DNA of 64,000 nucleotides from Rotaria socialis (lineage: Eukaryota; Rotifera; Eurotatoria; Philodinida; Philodinidae), in NCBI GenBank assembly GCA_905331475.1, contig CAJNYU010004312.1, forward strand, positions 62,001 through 126,000, in the 5' to 3' direction. A program made the translations under genes and the position numbers. Under the pieces are notes generated by a model. It was not told where the DNA came from. It saw only the letters and a program-made list of their open reading frames with translations, and searched no databases. Shown here in pieces: positions 12,851-24,678 of the stretch (the first letter of the stretch is position 1; every line of letters starts with the position of its first letter).

Positions 12851-15800
12851 GAATTATTATTATTATTATTTTGTAATTATTCTTCCTATTCTGATATTTA
12901 AAAGGATTTTTTTTGGTTCCATTTTTGTTTGTGTAACAAGTTATTCTTGTCAGCTTTATTAACTTTTGTTTATGACACACGTTTTTCTTTTGATAAATAG
13001 AGTCTATGCTTTAGTGTTTAATATTTAAAATAGTGAAAATAAATTTTGACAACGATGAAAGAATATGTATTCGTAATAAATTATATTTAAGCGAACACAA
13101 TCCTTACAAACGTTTTGAACAAAAGTTAAATGTAATGTCATTAGTAAATCATTTTATTGAAGAAACAGTTGAGTAGATTCGTTACCTCGAGATTGACAGT
13201 ACTGATCTTTTTATTATTGATAAATATGTATTAATAATTTATACTGATAGAGAATAGTGCATGAAACTGTTTTGAAATACTAGATTTTTACTCAATAAAT
13301 AGATGTTCATTTCGAAAAGTTCAAAAAGAAACAGCGACATTGTATATTAACTATAGAGAATAGTATCTGTACTTGTATTTCCTAGCATACTATTATTGTT
13401 TTTTTCTTTCTTAAATTTCTAATGCGACTCTTGTCCTTCTATTCCGTAGAATTGCCATGTTTTAGCTATTCATAACAAGATTTTATTTAAAAAGTCAGAA
13501 AAATGTCTCACAAAAATATCATTGAAGAGTTTGATGCGAAAGAAAACTGACAACAGACGTAAAGTTACAATAAATAATCATTCTATCTGCGTGAGACATG
13601 CGTATTTACATCTTTTTATCAATAAACTCCTGTTATTTTTGGCTAAATCGTTATTCTCATTATAATTCCCAGGACATATCTATGCTAGAAGTAAGAAACT
13701 AAATTAGAATATTTTTTTTAGAAGAAAACGGTAGATGTTTTGTCATTCAAAGTAACGATATAAATACACTGTAGATTCTATAACTCGTTAACGGGCGCAA
13801 TTCTTATTTGAAGCTAAATTTGCTGATTTAAAATAGCTTGATTAATGTGTTCTTCTTAGAAATGAATTAAAGAAAAACATCTTAAGTTTTTATTTAAGAA
13901 AAAAACAATTTCTGCAGCGGAAAAAAATTTCAGCTCATTTTATCTTTATCCTATGACAAATGGAAGTTATTTAGTACACTGGTGAGTAAAGAATTGCATG
14001 CATCTCATTTCGATATAAAGGCTTCTATCAGATATTAAAATATTAATTAAAAGTAATTAAACAATAATCTGAAACAAGTGAATAAAATTTTCCTTTTTTT
14101 AAATGTTCAAACATTGTACCAGAGAATGCATTGAAAATTGAACCAATATAATTGAGTTTTGTGTGAAAATAGCAAATGTGATTGAAGTTTTGCGATGGTT
14201 TTTCCTTATTATAGTAGGTATTACGTGTATAGGGATTACGGAAGCAACAGAAGTTCTAATTTGGAATTGTTTTTAAATGTTGCACAGCACAGTAGTTCTT
14301 CCTTATTTTAAATCACATTTGACAAACCTTCGAAAAATTTTGTAGAGCAGCTCAGGTCATCACTTGAAATTGTATTTGTGTTGCTTTACAGTTAATAATT
14401 GAAGAAACAATTCAAGAGAATATAATGTTGAATTCAGTTGCATTTCAATTAACGACAAAAGCAGACTCGCGAAAACTTGATGATTTTTCCAGATTTAAAT
14501 CTGCATTACTTAGATACCATTTTCATCAGTGACCGGCACTAAAAATAAGCACAACTGATAATCTCCTTAAAATCTTTTATTATGAAAGAATAATTATATT
14601 ATTTAGTTTGAAGTTCGATGTACTTTTTCGTGATATATCTGCAAGTGAAATACAAAGCAGATTTTAATCGACAAGTTTTTAATTATTAGTTGGTACTAAT
14701 TATATTTTTAATATCAGAATGGATGCTTCATATACCAAAATGTGAACTACTCAATTATATTCATATCGATCTATAATAGAGCTTGATTTAATATTAAATA
14801 AAAAAGACATTGGCTGAATAGTTTTTCTGACAGGAAAAATATCTTTTCTTAACAAAAACTGTTCGCATCTCAGTTTTGTGAGTGATTTTAAGAAAAATGG
14901 AAAGCATTGTTAAGATCTCTTCAATAAAGTATCCTTGAAGAAGAATGAAAATAAAAAATTTTGTGTGTTGAATTTATTTTCTTCATGCTATCATGTTATA
15001 TACAATTGCATCAATTAAAAGTACATTCCAGGGTGTACTCCACAGCCTATCTTTTTTAACAAGTATTTGAGCGCGTTTTTCCTCTCGAAAAGTATCTATA
15101 TTTCTATCAATATTGTTGAAGAGAACAGCAATGTATAAATACTTTGAGATCTCCTTGTTAGATGAAAATCTTATTTTTTATCTGACTCGTTACTGCCTCA
15201 GAAAGCCCTAAAAAACTTCTGTTAAATTGGTTTGAAATATATAGTTTTAATAAGAGAAAGTCAGAAGTGGTTCGATGGTTTTTGTGTTCATGCTTGTCTT
15301 GTTGCGTAACCAATAACTTTTGAGAAGGTTTACTTAGGGAATCGTTTTTTTCCTATTCTATGAAAGACCATATGGAACTCTAATACCTCTGTTAGACTTC
15401 ACTTTTCGAAGTAAGTACTTTTATTATAATTATCTAAAAGTAGTTTTATGAAGAGACGATCATTTCTTTGACACTTTAACGAAGTAAGTAGAGCGCTCCA
15501 AGAAAAAAGTCCAGCGAAATTTGTTTGATCCTTATAATTTTAAATGTTTGAATAGAACTCAACGAGCTGATCGTGAATATCAAATTTTAAAGTCTTTTTT
15601 AGTAAGTATTAACCGAAAAGGTTTCACAAAACCTAAAAAATTTATCTGTAAGTTTTTAATTATTTTAAATAAGAAAAAACTTGAATTTTCTTTAAACAAA
15701 TTTCAAACAGTCGATTTTTGCGAGTTTATATCTTTTTTCGGTATTCTGAAAAACTTTTCCGATGAAAACTTACTAAAAAGAATAACTTTAAAAGGTGATA

Positions 15801-16993
15801 TTTGTGATCAGCTCGTTAAGCTTTTCCCAAACACGTAAAATTATAAAGGTCCAAAAAATTTTGCTCAACTTTTATTCTTGCTGCACCTTAATAATAAATT
15901 GATAATTTTGATGTAAATTTCAACAATTAGTAAATTTCAATCTATATAATATTTGATAAGGGATTCCAATCGGTATATGTTTTGCTATGAAAATTAAGAT
16001 GATTATAATAAAGCTATTACAAGAAATTACTTAAACTATTTGAAACAATAGTGTCAAAGATATCGATGTAACAGCTGTTTGGCCACTCAAATAATCAACT
16101 CATGCAAAGATCATTGTTCCTACAGCATCTTGAAAAGTCTGTGTACTGATTGATATTCACAGTTCAGTTGATACTTCAAAATTATTCGAATATATTTTCT
16201 GGGGATTAATCGATTTATTTTTGTCGAAGATGTAATGCACAAATCGGTAAAAAAAGTATACTGTATAAATCAAACATGGTGCTTTCAAATGATCGTTTGA
16301 TACAAAAATAAATCAAATTCAACGTGATAAATCACTCCTCAGAAGCGATGATGTCTCTCTTTATCTTCATCTAGGATAATCATGTTTGCTAATCGTTCGT
16401 GTATCTATTCTTGTCTAATCATATTTTCACTTTAGTCAATCACCATCCCATGATAGTATCTGGTCATTTTTTTCATGTTATGGTGAATTATGATCGTTAA
16501 TTGTAAAGTCGTACAAATCTACTCGTTAGTTCTTTGACAAATATGACACAATACCCTAGTAAATATTTCTGTATGCATGATAGGCAAGATGGGTAAACTA
16601 CGTAATCATCATATAATAAACATTTATAAAGTAATTGATATTTTCTATCGAATACGATGTAGCATGAATCACAAATATGAAAAACTTTTGTTCACTCCAT
16701 TAATAGCTATTAAAAGATCGTTATTTCTTTAGATACAATATTGAGGGCGTATGCATGTAATGCCAAATAGAAATATCTTAAACTGTTGTTTACACTCATC
16801 TTCGTTATTAAGTAATATTTTCGTCAAATCTAAGTTTTGATATATTCAGCAGAAAAGTTTGCAGTATGAGTTTTTAATGAGTGTAAAACCCTTCTAAAAA
16901 CATATTTTGTAGTATGATTTTTATAAAAAATCATCAGTTTAAAATAAAACAAAGCTAGTGCGAATGTCAATATCTAAATTGATATTAATTTTT
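12851..16993. other. intergenic, with one doubtful open frame
   Basis: AT-rich sequence without splice-supported exons. One open frame on + at 15485-15838 (about 117 codons, Lys/Phe-rich, no internal ATG) contains a segment DPYNFKCLNRTQRADREYQ that reads more like coding than its surroundings. It might be a terminal exon or a relic. I could not connect it to any other exon or family. Confidence 0.4.
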
Positions 16994-18433
16994 CTATGTT
17001 TCCTGATGTTGACGTGTACCAATAGCAGAAGTCATAGGTTGTGACAATGAAACTATAGCCATTGGAAATGACATCATTCCAGTAACTTTATCAATAATAG
17101 CTTTACCTAAAGGTGTAGCCATATGCTGATTTCTACCACCTTGTTTTAATGCTCGATAAATTTCTTCTTTTTTTGTCTAACCCAAATGATGAAGCACCAT
17201 AGCCAAGATCATCCAATACTTCAAATGCATGATAACCAATCGTATCAAATAGAGACATTTGATTTTTATATAGATCAATTAGTTTTTATTCTCGATCATT
17301 TCCACGGCATGTTTTTGTTATAATTAATTGCCGAAGAAGCATAAAATTCATCACAGGGAATGTAGTCGATTGAAAGCGGTGACCAAAGTCAGCGATATAT
17401 GAATTAACTGGAACAATATAAGACATATCATGTTTACATTCAAGTGCATGATAGATAGTCATCGGTGATTCAACAGGAGTTGAAACATTCGCTGAAAGTG
17501 GATGAGTTGCACGACATGAACCAAAACAACCGGCAACTTACAAGAGGAATTCAATTAGTTTCGTTTTGAAAAGAATAAAATTGATATTGAACTGTACCTG
17601 TTGAAGTTGTTACAATTTCTACATTTTGAACATTTTTATTTATGTTTCTTGTTTTCGATGAGTAAATATCTGTAGCTGTGCCACCTAATAATTCAATAGC
17701 TTCGTCTACAATAGCGATTTGTTCACGTCGTGGTAAAAAAATGGTCATCGAGTAATAACAAAGAACAGAGCGATACCATGAGATGCAAGTTCATTAAACA
17801 ACAATTTCAAGACAGGAGTATTCGCAAAGGAACCTGCCGTACGACAGAATATTGCAGCTCGTGGAATGATATGTCGATCGAGGAATTTTTCTTTTAAAAA
17901 TGATCGAACTTCATTTTCAGTCCAATGCTCGATACCGGTTAGTAATAATTATACAGTTGTGTAAAAATAACTTATCAATATACTTCTAGAATCGATCATC
18001 AAAATTTATTTCTACGCAATAGAATATTCGACAACTTTTCTATGGCACTTACAAATTCACAAGGATTATTTTCTTACCTCGTGTATCCCACCATCTTATA
18101 CCAAACTGATCGGTGTAAGCTGTTGTTGTTGTTGTTTGCGTACAAGTATGTTAGCCTGCACTAGCTCGTATTTGCTCATTGCCTGAAAGTTCTCTTATCA
18201 ATGTTGATTTACCAACACGGGCTGGACCAAAAAAAAAGGATTTCAAATTCTGATGAAATTTTTTCTATAGCTTTAGCATCAGCTATGCCTGTATTGGAAT
18301 AATTAAGTGTACGAATTTCCAGAAGGTGTTCTCGTAAATAGTTCTGTAAAGGTTGTTGCGCCTGTTCATTTATATGCAAAAACTCAGAATCAACTTCAGT
18401 TGTAAGACAATGTGAAAATGATGTTGAGGTCAT
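16994..18433 (-). pseudogene. P-loop GTPase-like gene with multiple lesions
   Basis: Read on the minus strand from ATG 18433. A Walker A/G1 motif GPARVGKST, a G3-like FGIRWWDTRG, and a block around EHWTENEVRSFLKEKF show a GTPase fold; I cannot name the subfamily. Lesions seen: a 9-base A run (18229-18237 on +), where one base too many shifts frame just before the P-loop; TAA at 18151-18153; CG instead of AG at the expected acceptor (17936-17937); a frameshift near 17750; a stop at 17551-17553; TAA at 17286-17288; and a 7-base T run (17168-17174) that again shifts frame by one. Downstream of the last shift the frame stays open to TAG at 16994-16996 (tail near AIGTRQHQET). Two lesions lie in homopolymers and could be sequencing errors; the others argue for a real pseudogene. 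It lies 164 bp downstream of the intact LRR gene on the same strand. Confidence 0.7.
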
Positions 18434-18597
18434 TTCTTACTTAGGAATCGATATGCATTGGAAGTAAAAGAAATAAAACATACAGCTCGTTTTAGACTAG
18501 TGTATATTCTTTTCTTTTCTTTTCTTTTCTCCTTGTCGTTCGTGTTTATTAAGAATTCTTTGATCAATCTTTCTTTTTTCTTTTTATTTGAAATCAT

Positions 18598-20286
18598 TCA
18601 ATCACTTTTTGCCTGTTCGCTACCTAATCTGACAGTCAATTCTGGTAAAACAGTCGCAAGTTCAGCTCCTAGCTCGAGAAAATCTTTGTTTACAATTATT
18701 CCACGTAAATCGATGGTTCGCAGTTGACATGTTGAATGTTTAACTAATGGACGTAATACAGCATAGCAACCACTTGATTCTAATGGATTTCCACTTAATG
18801 TTAGGATTTTTAACGATTCATTTTTCGATAAACCTTTGCCGATATACGTAGCACATTCAGTATTGAATTTGTTGTTATCTAAAAACAGTTTTTCTATTAC
18901 TGTATTTTTTCTTAATAATTCACTAATTGCTTTAGCTGCAAAAAGCCCAGCGCCATTCCAAGATAAATCCAATGATGTTATACGTGCATTTAAGGTCAAT
19001 GGTTTTAGTAAATGACCACATGCTTTTGAACAAAGGCAGTTCCAACCAATATAAAAATGTTCCAATGTTTGATTTTCACTTAATGCTTTACCAAAAAGTC
19101 GACCTGTTGTTTCATTTTCAAAGAAATTTTTATTTAAATTAATCGAAATTAAAAATTCATTTTGAGAAAAAACTTCAGCAAAGAATGGTGCACAATCATC
19201 ATTGAAACGATTGCCATCAAGATTAATTTTGCGAAGTGAACGATTTGAACTAAGTACTCGGCAAAGTACTTTACAACCTATGCACACAAAAAAGAGTATA
19301 AATATGATAGAATGGATTTTAATAATAATTAACTATGGACAGTTTGGCAAACAAAAAGAAAAACAACAGTTGATTGAAAAGATTATTTTTTAGAATTGAA
19401 AAAGATTTTTTTTCGAGAAAAATTTCGTATTGAACTATAGGGAAATTGCATTATACTTCTCTTGAGAATGATAGGCTATTTATAGTCAAACTTTTCAATC
19501 GAACATAAAGAGATATTTCAAATATTTTCTTCGTTTTTTCTCAAATTTGAGCGCAATTTTAATAGTGATGAATTATACTCTTATCAGATTTTCGCTTTAT
19601 CCATTGAAAACTTCATAAGAATATCTAACTTATCACTAATCTAAAATATGAAACGCATAGTTTTATTTTTCATTTAAAATACTCGTACCCTGTAGGCCAA
19701 TATCATTGTTTGCAAGATTTAATTCGTCAATATATTCATTATCTTTAATTAAATATGCTATATAAATAGCACCTCGTGATCCAATACTATTATCTTGCAG
19801 ATCAAGTTTTGTAATAGTTGAATTAATTCTCAATGATGGTACCATAACTTTAACATTAATCGATTTTAAACCACAATAGCGTATTGCTAATGTTTCATTA
19901 TCAACATGACGTAAAAAATGTGAAGATGGTATAAGACTGTGGCGACGACACTGATCCATATAAATACCTTTACATGTATAATCACGATGTGATTCTTGCT
20001 CTTGCTCAAGATCAGTGTCATAATCAATTTCATTTGATATAACTGAAATTTGTCTTATAGGAAAATTTTCATTATTTGTTTCAGCATTTTCATCTAATAA
20101 TTCATTATCTACTTCTTGAATAGCAGTTGCGCTTACAGCTGAATCTGAACGTTCATGTGTAGCATGATGTCCAGCTGATCGTGTTGCACTGCGGATTAAT
20201 CGTTTTGGTTTAGTATCAGCAGATAAAATTAAACGAGTTTGACTGTCAAGTAATTCAGGTCTTTCGAAAAGATTATGAGTTGTCAT
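18598..20286 (-). CDS. LRRC74: LRRC74-type leucine-rich repeat protein
   Basis: Two exons on the minus strand, 20286-19689 and 19277-18598, join in phase across an intron with GTACGA donor and a TAG acceptor, giving about 425 aa. Residues 1 to about 110 are charged and low-complexity (QEQESHRDYTCKGIYMDQ). Then come ribonuclease-inhibitor-type LRRs of about 28 residues, each with L-x-L-x-x-N signatures (ITKLDLQDNSIGSRGA, SLRKINLDGNRFNDD, LDLSWNGAGL, LKILTLSGNPLESSG). The end, LRTIDLRGIIVNKDFLELG, matches the LRRC74A/B-like C-terminal cap as I recall it. The curved LRR scaffold implies protein binding; the partner is unknown. The ATG at 20286 is followed by open frame with no better upstream start. 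Confidence 0.82.
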
Positions 20287-22000
20287 GAATTCTCTCTTAC
20301 TGATTTTTTCTTAAATGCTTGATACTTCAACAATAATGTTCTGTTCTTATCGTTAACAATTCTTATGTGCATACACAGGTGAAAAAAAATCGAAGATATG
20401 AAATTCTACTCATTTAAAAAAAGAGAGAAAAAGAAACTGAAGTATGAATTTTTCAAAGAATAACAACTACACGCAAATGAAATTAAAATAATTTTTAAAC
20501 GTGTCTGTTTCGAGTCGAGCAATCAAATACATTCACACCATAGGAAAGAAACAATAACATAAGAACATATGTCTGCAATTAGTAATGTGTTAGAAAAGAA
20601 CAATGCAGCACTTCTAAGCAAAAAAGATTTCAATCAAAGAAAATAAAAAGATGTGGAATATATTGTAGTTTTAAAATTAAGAATTTCTTCTCATACAAAA
20701 TGTTAGTCTTGCCGTTTCAAACAGAGTGAAACGGCAGTATATTTTTAGCATGACTTTTGATAAGCTTTTGATCGGAAAAAAATTAAAGATCAAAATAAAA
20801 TCACACGATGTAATTCTAATATAGTCTGATTGAGATTCTTCTGGTGATTTCCAAAGAAAGTCAAGGACGTGGAATTACACAATGAACCGAGTGCTTTTTT
20901 TTGGAAAAGATCCTTGTAAACATCGCCCATTTGCTTCTGGTAACAAAATCTATTTTTGTTAGTTGAGTGAACTTAACAATTAATTAGTCTCTTGTAAATT
21001 TCACAATAAAAGGTCTACGACTTTAATTTCATACGATTGATTGAGTTCTAAAAAAATACAACAATCAGTAGCTTATGGTTTTATATGCTTTCTTTTTATT
21101 TGGTTTGTAGATTCATATTAAAATCGTTTACAAAAATTAAGATATCCTTATTCAATTTCCAAAATATATGATAAATATATCAGGCTCTTCAATTATTCAT
21201 AACGAAACATACAATGACATACATTCCTATACATGTAGATAAGTACTAGTAAGATATGAAACGTTCGAAAAGAATGAATATTCTTCAACGTTTCTTCCCA
21301 ACTTATTATCAATTTATTTGAGTTTTAGTTGATAATAGCATACGTAAAACTTAATAGAAGAATCGTTTTTTGCATTACGTTTAGTATATTTTAGTTATAT
21401 GTTGATCTATCTTCTACAGATGAAGTTCCAGATCGAAATGCTTTCATAATATTTGTGAATACATATCGTACGATGATCAAGAATTTTATTACAATCATCA
21501 TAATTGTTAAAAATAAGATTGATATAACATTGTTTATGTAATAGACTCTTCGTTGTTATCAATATTTTCCATTTTATTTTAAACAATCGACGATGAAGTT
21601 CTGAAACTTCATTTTTTTAAAGAATATTTTTAAATAGAAAATTAACTGAATGCATCAATAGAATAATGTTATAATAGATCCTCTGAATAGGCATCATGAG
21701 CTGATACTTATTTTTTAAAGCATAAAAAAAACGTCTGAGATTTCCAAATACCATTTGTATCCAATTTCATTTATTACTGTTTATAAAGTGTTTGCTGTCT
21801 TTGTAATATATGTACATAATTTATGAAATATTAACTAATGATAACAAAGTACCATATAGTATATGAATAGGCAGGTCTTTTCTAGGAAGTGTATTTCTAA
21901 TACTGGTAATCCTTTGATGAGAAAGAAAGTGTGAAAATTGAACTCGTTTGAAGCTGAACAACTTGTTAAATACTATATGATGTCACTAGTATGTTAATAT

Positions 22001-22024
22001 GTATATATATATATATATATATAT
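22001..22024 (+). repeat. (TA)n microsatellite
   Basis: A perfect alternating TA tract about 105 bp before the left array of the inverted-repeat element. Such tracts are common next to mobile elements, but it may simply be local AT richness. Confidence 0.8.
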
Positions 22025-22128
22025 TTATTTATTTACGATGTATCATCTTTCCTCAAATATAGAGAAAATGTATAACTATGTTCGTATGTAAGATGAAAGA
22101 TACAATAAAAGAAAGGAACATTATATTT

Positions 22129-22666
22129 GATTAGTAAAATGAATGAAATGATCAGTTTATTATATATAATTACCAGTAAAAAAGATAAAATTGATCAGTA
22201 AAACATAGAAATTTGGGTGTGGGCGTGATTCTTCTGCTCGTCTACGCTACCCCCAGACCATTTTTTGGAATTCTTTGATTTCCATTTATTTCATCATTTC
22301 CTTCCAGAACCTCTTTGTCTGATATACCACTTTCATATTGAACAACTTGTACGACTTCCGTCTTTTTTACTCATTGGTACTAAGCTGAATGTGAAAGAAA
22401 GGAGCTATGAGTACATTTATATATGATGTACTTGTCAGCTGTACCATATATAGACCAAAAGAACAAACATGAAAAAAACGTAAATCACTTTATAACATAT
22501 TTCAATTTTTATACTGATCCTTTGATCAAATTTACTGATTTTTAAATATATCAATAAATCTGAATATATTAATAACTGATCACCCAAATAATGTACTGAT
22601 CATTCAATTATTTTACTGCTTTTATATTTATTTTGCTTACTGATCATTTCATTTATTCTACTGATC
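22129..22666. repeat. inverted arrays of a ~21-bp-spaced ACTGATC motif (MITE/foldback-like)
   Basis: Right side, top strand: ACTGATC or a close variant at 22513, 22534, 22575, 22595, 22615, 22639 and 22660, with steps of 20-24 bp (one doubled, 41). Left side, reversed: GATCAGT-type motifs at 22129, 22150, about 22171 and 22193. The reverse complement of 22121-22204 aligns with 22594-22676, including a shared block ACTGATCATTTCATT. The core is about 310 bp and partly GC-rich, with no ORF. This geometry resembles a non-autonomous DNA transposon with subterminal iterons, or a foldback element. No target-site duplication was identified. Confidence 0.6.
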
Positions 22667-23377
22667 GTTTAAATGATAGCCATAAAAGAATACAAAAGTT
22701 TCGTATCTAAGCGAAAAAGATAATAAATGAAGAAAGCAAAAGAAAATGGATGACATAAAGAAAGAAGCAAAACGACGATACATAAATAATACGTGTGAGA
22801 TATTTATAAGATGTCATGTTTCATGTACATGATGTAGACAGTACCTTCTCATGTACTGGTAATATATTGAAGGTTAAAAACAACAAAGATTTCAATAATC
22901 TTTGCTCAATTGGTTCTTCAGATTATATTTCTGTTGTTTTTCTTGCAATAAAAAACAATGTAAACAATCGTATCAGCCTATTTCATATTTTCAATGTAGT
23001 TTCTGATTCTACTTTATATTGATAGTTCGCATTTTCGTCAGTTCGTATGATTCTAATTAGATAGACACGGTCAAGAAAAAGCCTTGACAAGATAAAATAA
23101 GTCGTCTCTCTCGCATCACTATAGAACAGCGAAAGCATAATCGAACATATCATTTTTCATGTCGTTCTTTGATTTTATTACTTTGGTTTGACTCATATCG
23201 AAGCATATCGTAGATTCTTATTCATAGATAAGAAAAATATTCATCTTTATTTTGATAAATTTTTGATTGATAGTTTTTATATAATAATTTTCAAACAACT
23301 TATATTTCATATACAAAGACGAATAGAAACATTGCAAAAACAAAACTGTTACATTTATTTCCCAAAACAAAACATTG

Positions 23378-24678
23378 TCACGTAGTTACCGATAGTGATG
23401 CATTTACTGAAGTTAGTTTGTATTTAACTGAATCGGATACTGTTGGATGTTTTAATCGTTTGATAACAAGTTTTAATGGTGGTTTTCGCATAGCTAGCGT
23501 CGATAATGAAGACGATGAAGGAACAGGTAGCGATGAAAAGTGATCAACAGAAGGCGAAGATAATTTATCTTTGCTATTCAATATTTCTTCAGTCATTGGA
23601 TGATCATCTGATGATCTTAGTTTTTCGTGTTCTTGTTCTTGTTCGTCTTCATTATTTGTTTCCCACAGATTATTGTCATCATCAATAAACAATGGCTGAA
23701 AAAAAATGAAGGTCTATTTATTTTCTTGCGATTGAGCTGTTTCCTAGTAGAAACATTTTATTATCATGAAATAACTGCGAGAGAAGGTTTATTAGTAAAT
23801 AAAATTTGTTTTTCAACAGATAGATTTTGCCTTTTTACAAACTTAAGATTTCGTTTCGTTTTTAATGGAGATACTAATTACTTCTATACAATGTATGATT
23901 TATTTTTGTATATAATTGTTTTTCTTGTTGCATCTAAAAGACTGATTTCTGATGTAGAATAAAGTGACTGATAAAGTTGAGACTATCAGTTTGATGAGAT
24001 AGCGTCAAGATCTTGAAAACATATTTTTGTCAATAAATGAAAAGTATCTTTTTAGCTAATCTACATAAAGACTGATACGCTTGAGAGCATTTTTTACATT
24101 ACCTTAGCTGCTTCAATGTAACGTTTTTTAACAATGTTGATATTGAAATTTGTATTGTTACAGTGAATATCAATATTTAGTTGTTTAAGTTCATCTAAAG
24201 CTCGTTGAATATAATCTAATTTAGCTCTTATTTCGTTTAAATTATCCATATGAATTTGTTTTTGTTTTAAAACTTTATTTAATTGATTCATTAAATTATC
24301 TTTGAACTGTTTTTCTTGTTTAATTTTATATATGTCGAATTCCATACGTGATTGCAAACATAGAATTTGAATTTGTTGCTTTTTTTCGGAATAGATTTTA
24401 TCCGTTAAATTTATTTGAAGTTGATACCATTCATCTAATTGTTTGAATAAATGTTCACGATGATTATTCGAATCAAATATTAAACTATCTAAATCCAAAC
24501 GAACACAATCTATGTCATGACATAGATCGTATAGTTCAGAACGAAGTAATTCTTGATGATAATTTAAATGCTTAAGACATAGTTGTAATTGACAGTGTGG
24601 ACAAAGTATATAATCATTTGACGTACATTGATTTCCATTGATATCTGAATGTTGACAAAGATTTCGAGCTGAAGCCAT
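23378..24678 (-). CDS. B-box-like zinc-finger coiled-coil protein
   Basis: Two exons on the minus strand, 24678-24103 and 23695-23378, join in phase 0 through AAG|GTAATG and TTCAG, giving 297 aa. The first 40 residues hold a Cys/His cluster (CQHSD, QCTSND, CPHCQ, CLKHLNYH), which looks like a small B-box-type zinc finger. Residues of about 45-190 are long charged helices with heptad-like Leu/Ile spacing (LMNQLNKVLKQKQIHMDNL), predicting a coiled coil. The second exon is acidic and Ser-rich (NNEDEQEQEHEK) and ends in a basic segment, PPLKLVIKRLKHP. The fold suggests a scaffold or TRIM-like adaptor without RING or SPRY domains. I cannot assign a substrate. Confidence 0.75.

Larger units (their letters stand above)
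20287..23377. other. intergenic region around an inverted-repeat element
   Basis: No supported gene. AT-rich throughout, except for a GC-richer stretch around 22213-22262 inside the inverted-repeat element. A (TA)n tract is at 22001-22024. The open frame at 22816-23022 has no splice or family support. Confidence 0.5.

Noticed and set aside
15485..15838. Open frame of about 117 codons treated as a gene
   Set aside because: It has no ATG, no family match and no linked exon, so it is noted only as a doubtful frame in the intergenic entry.
22816..23022. Sixty-eight-codon open frame
   Set aside because: It is a chance frame in AT-rich sequence with no homologue recognised and no splice context.
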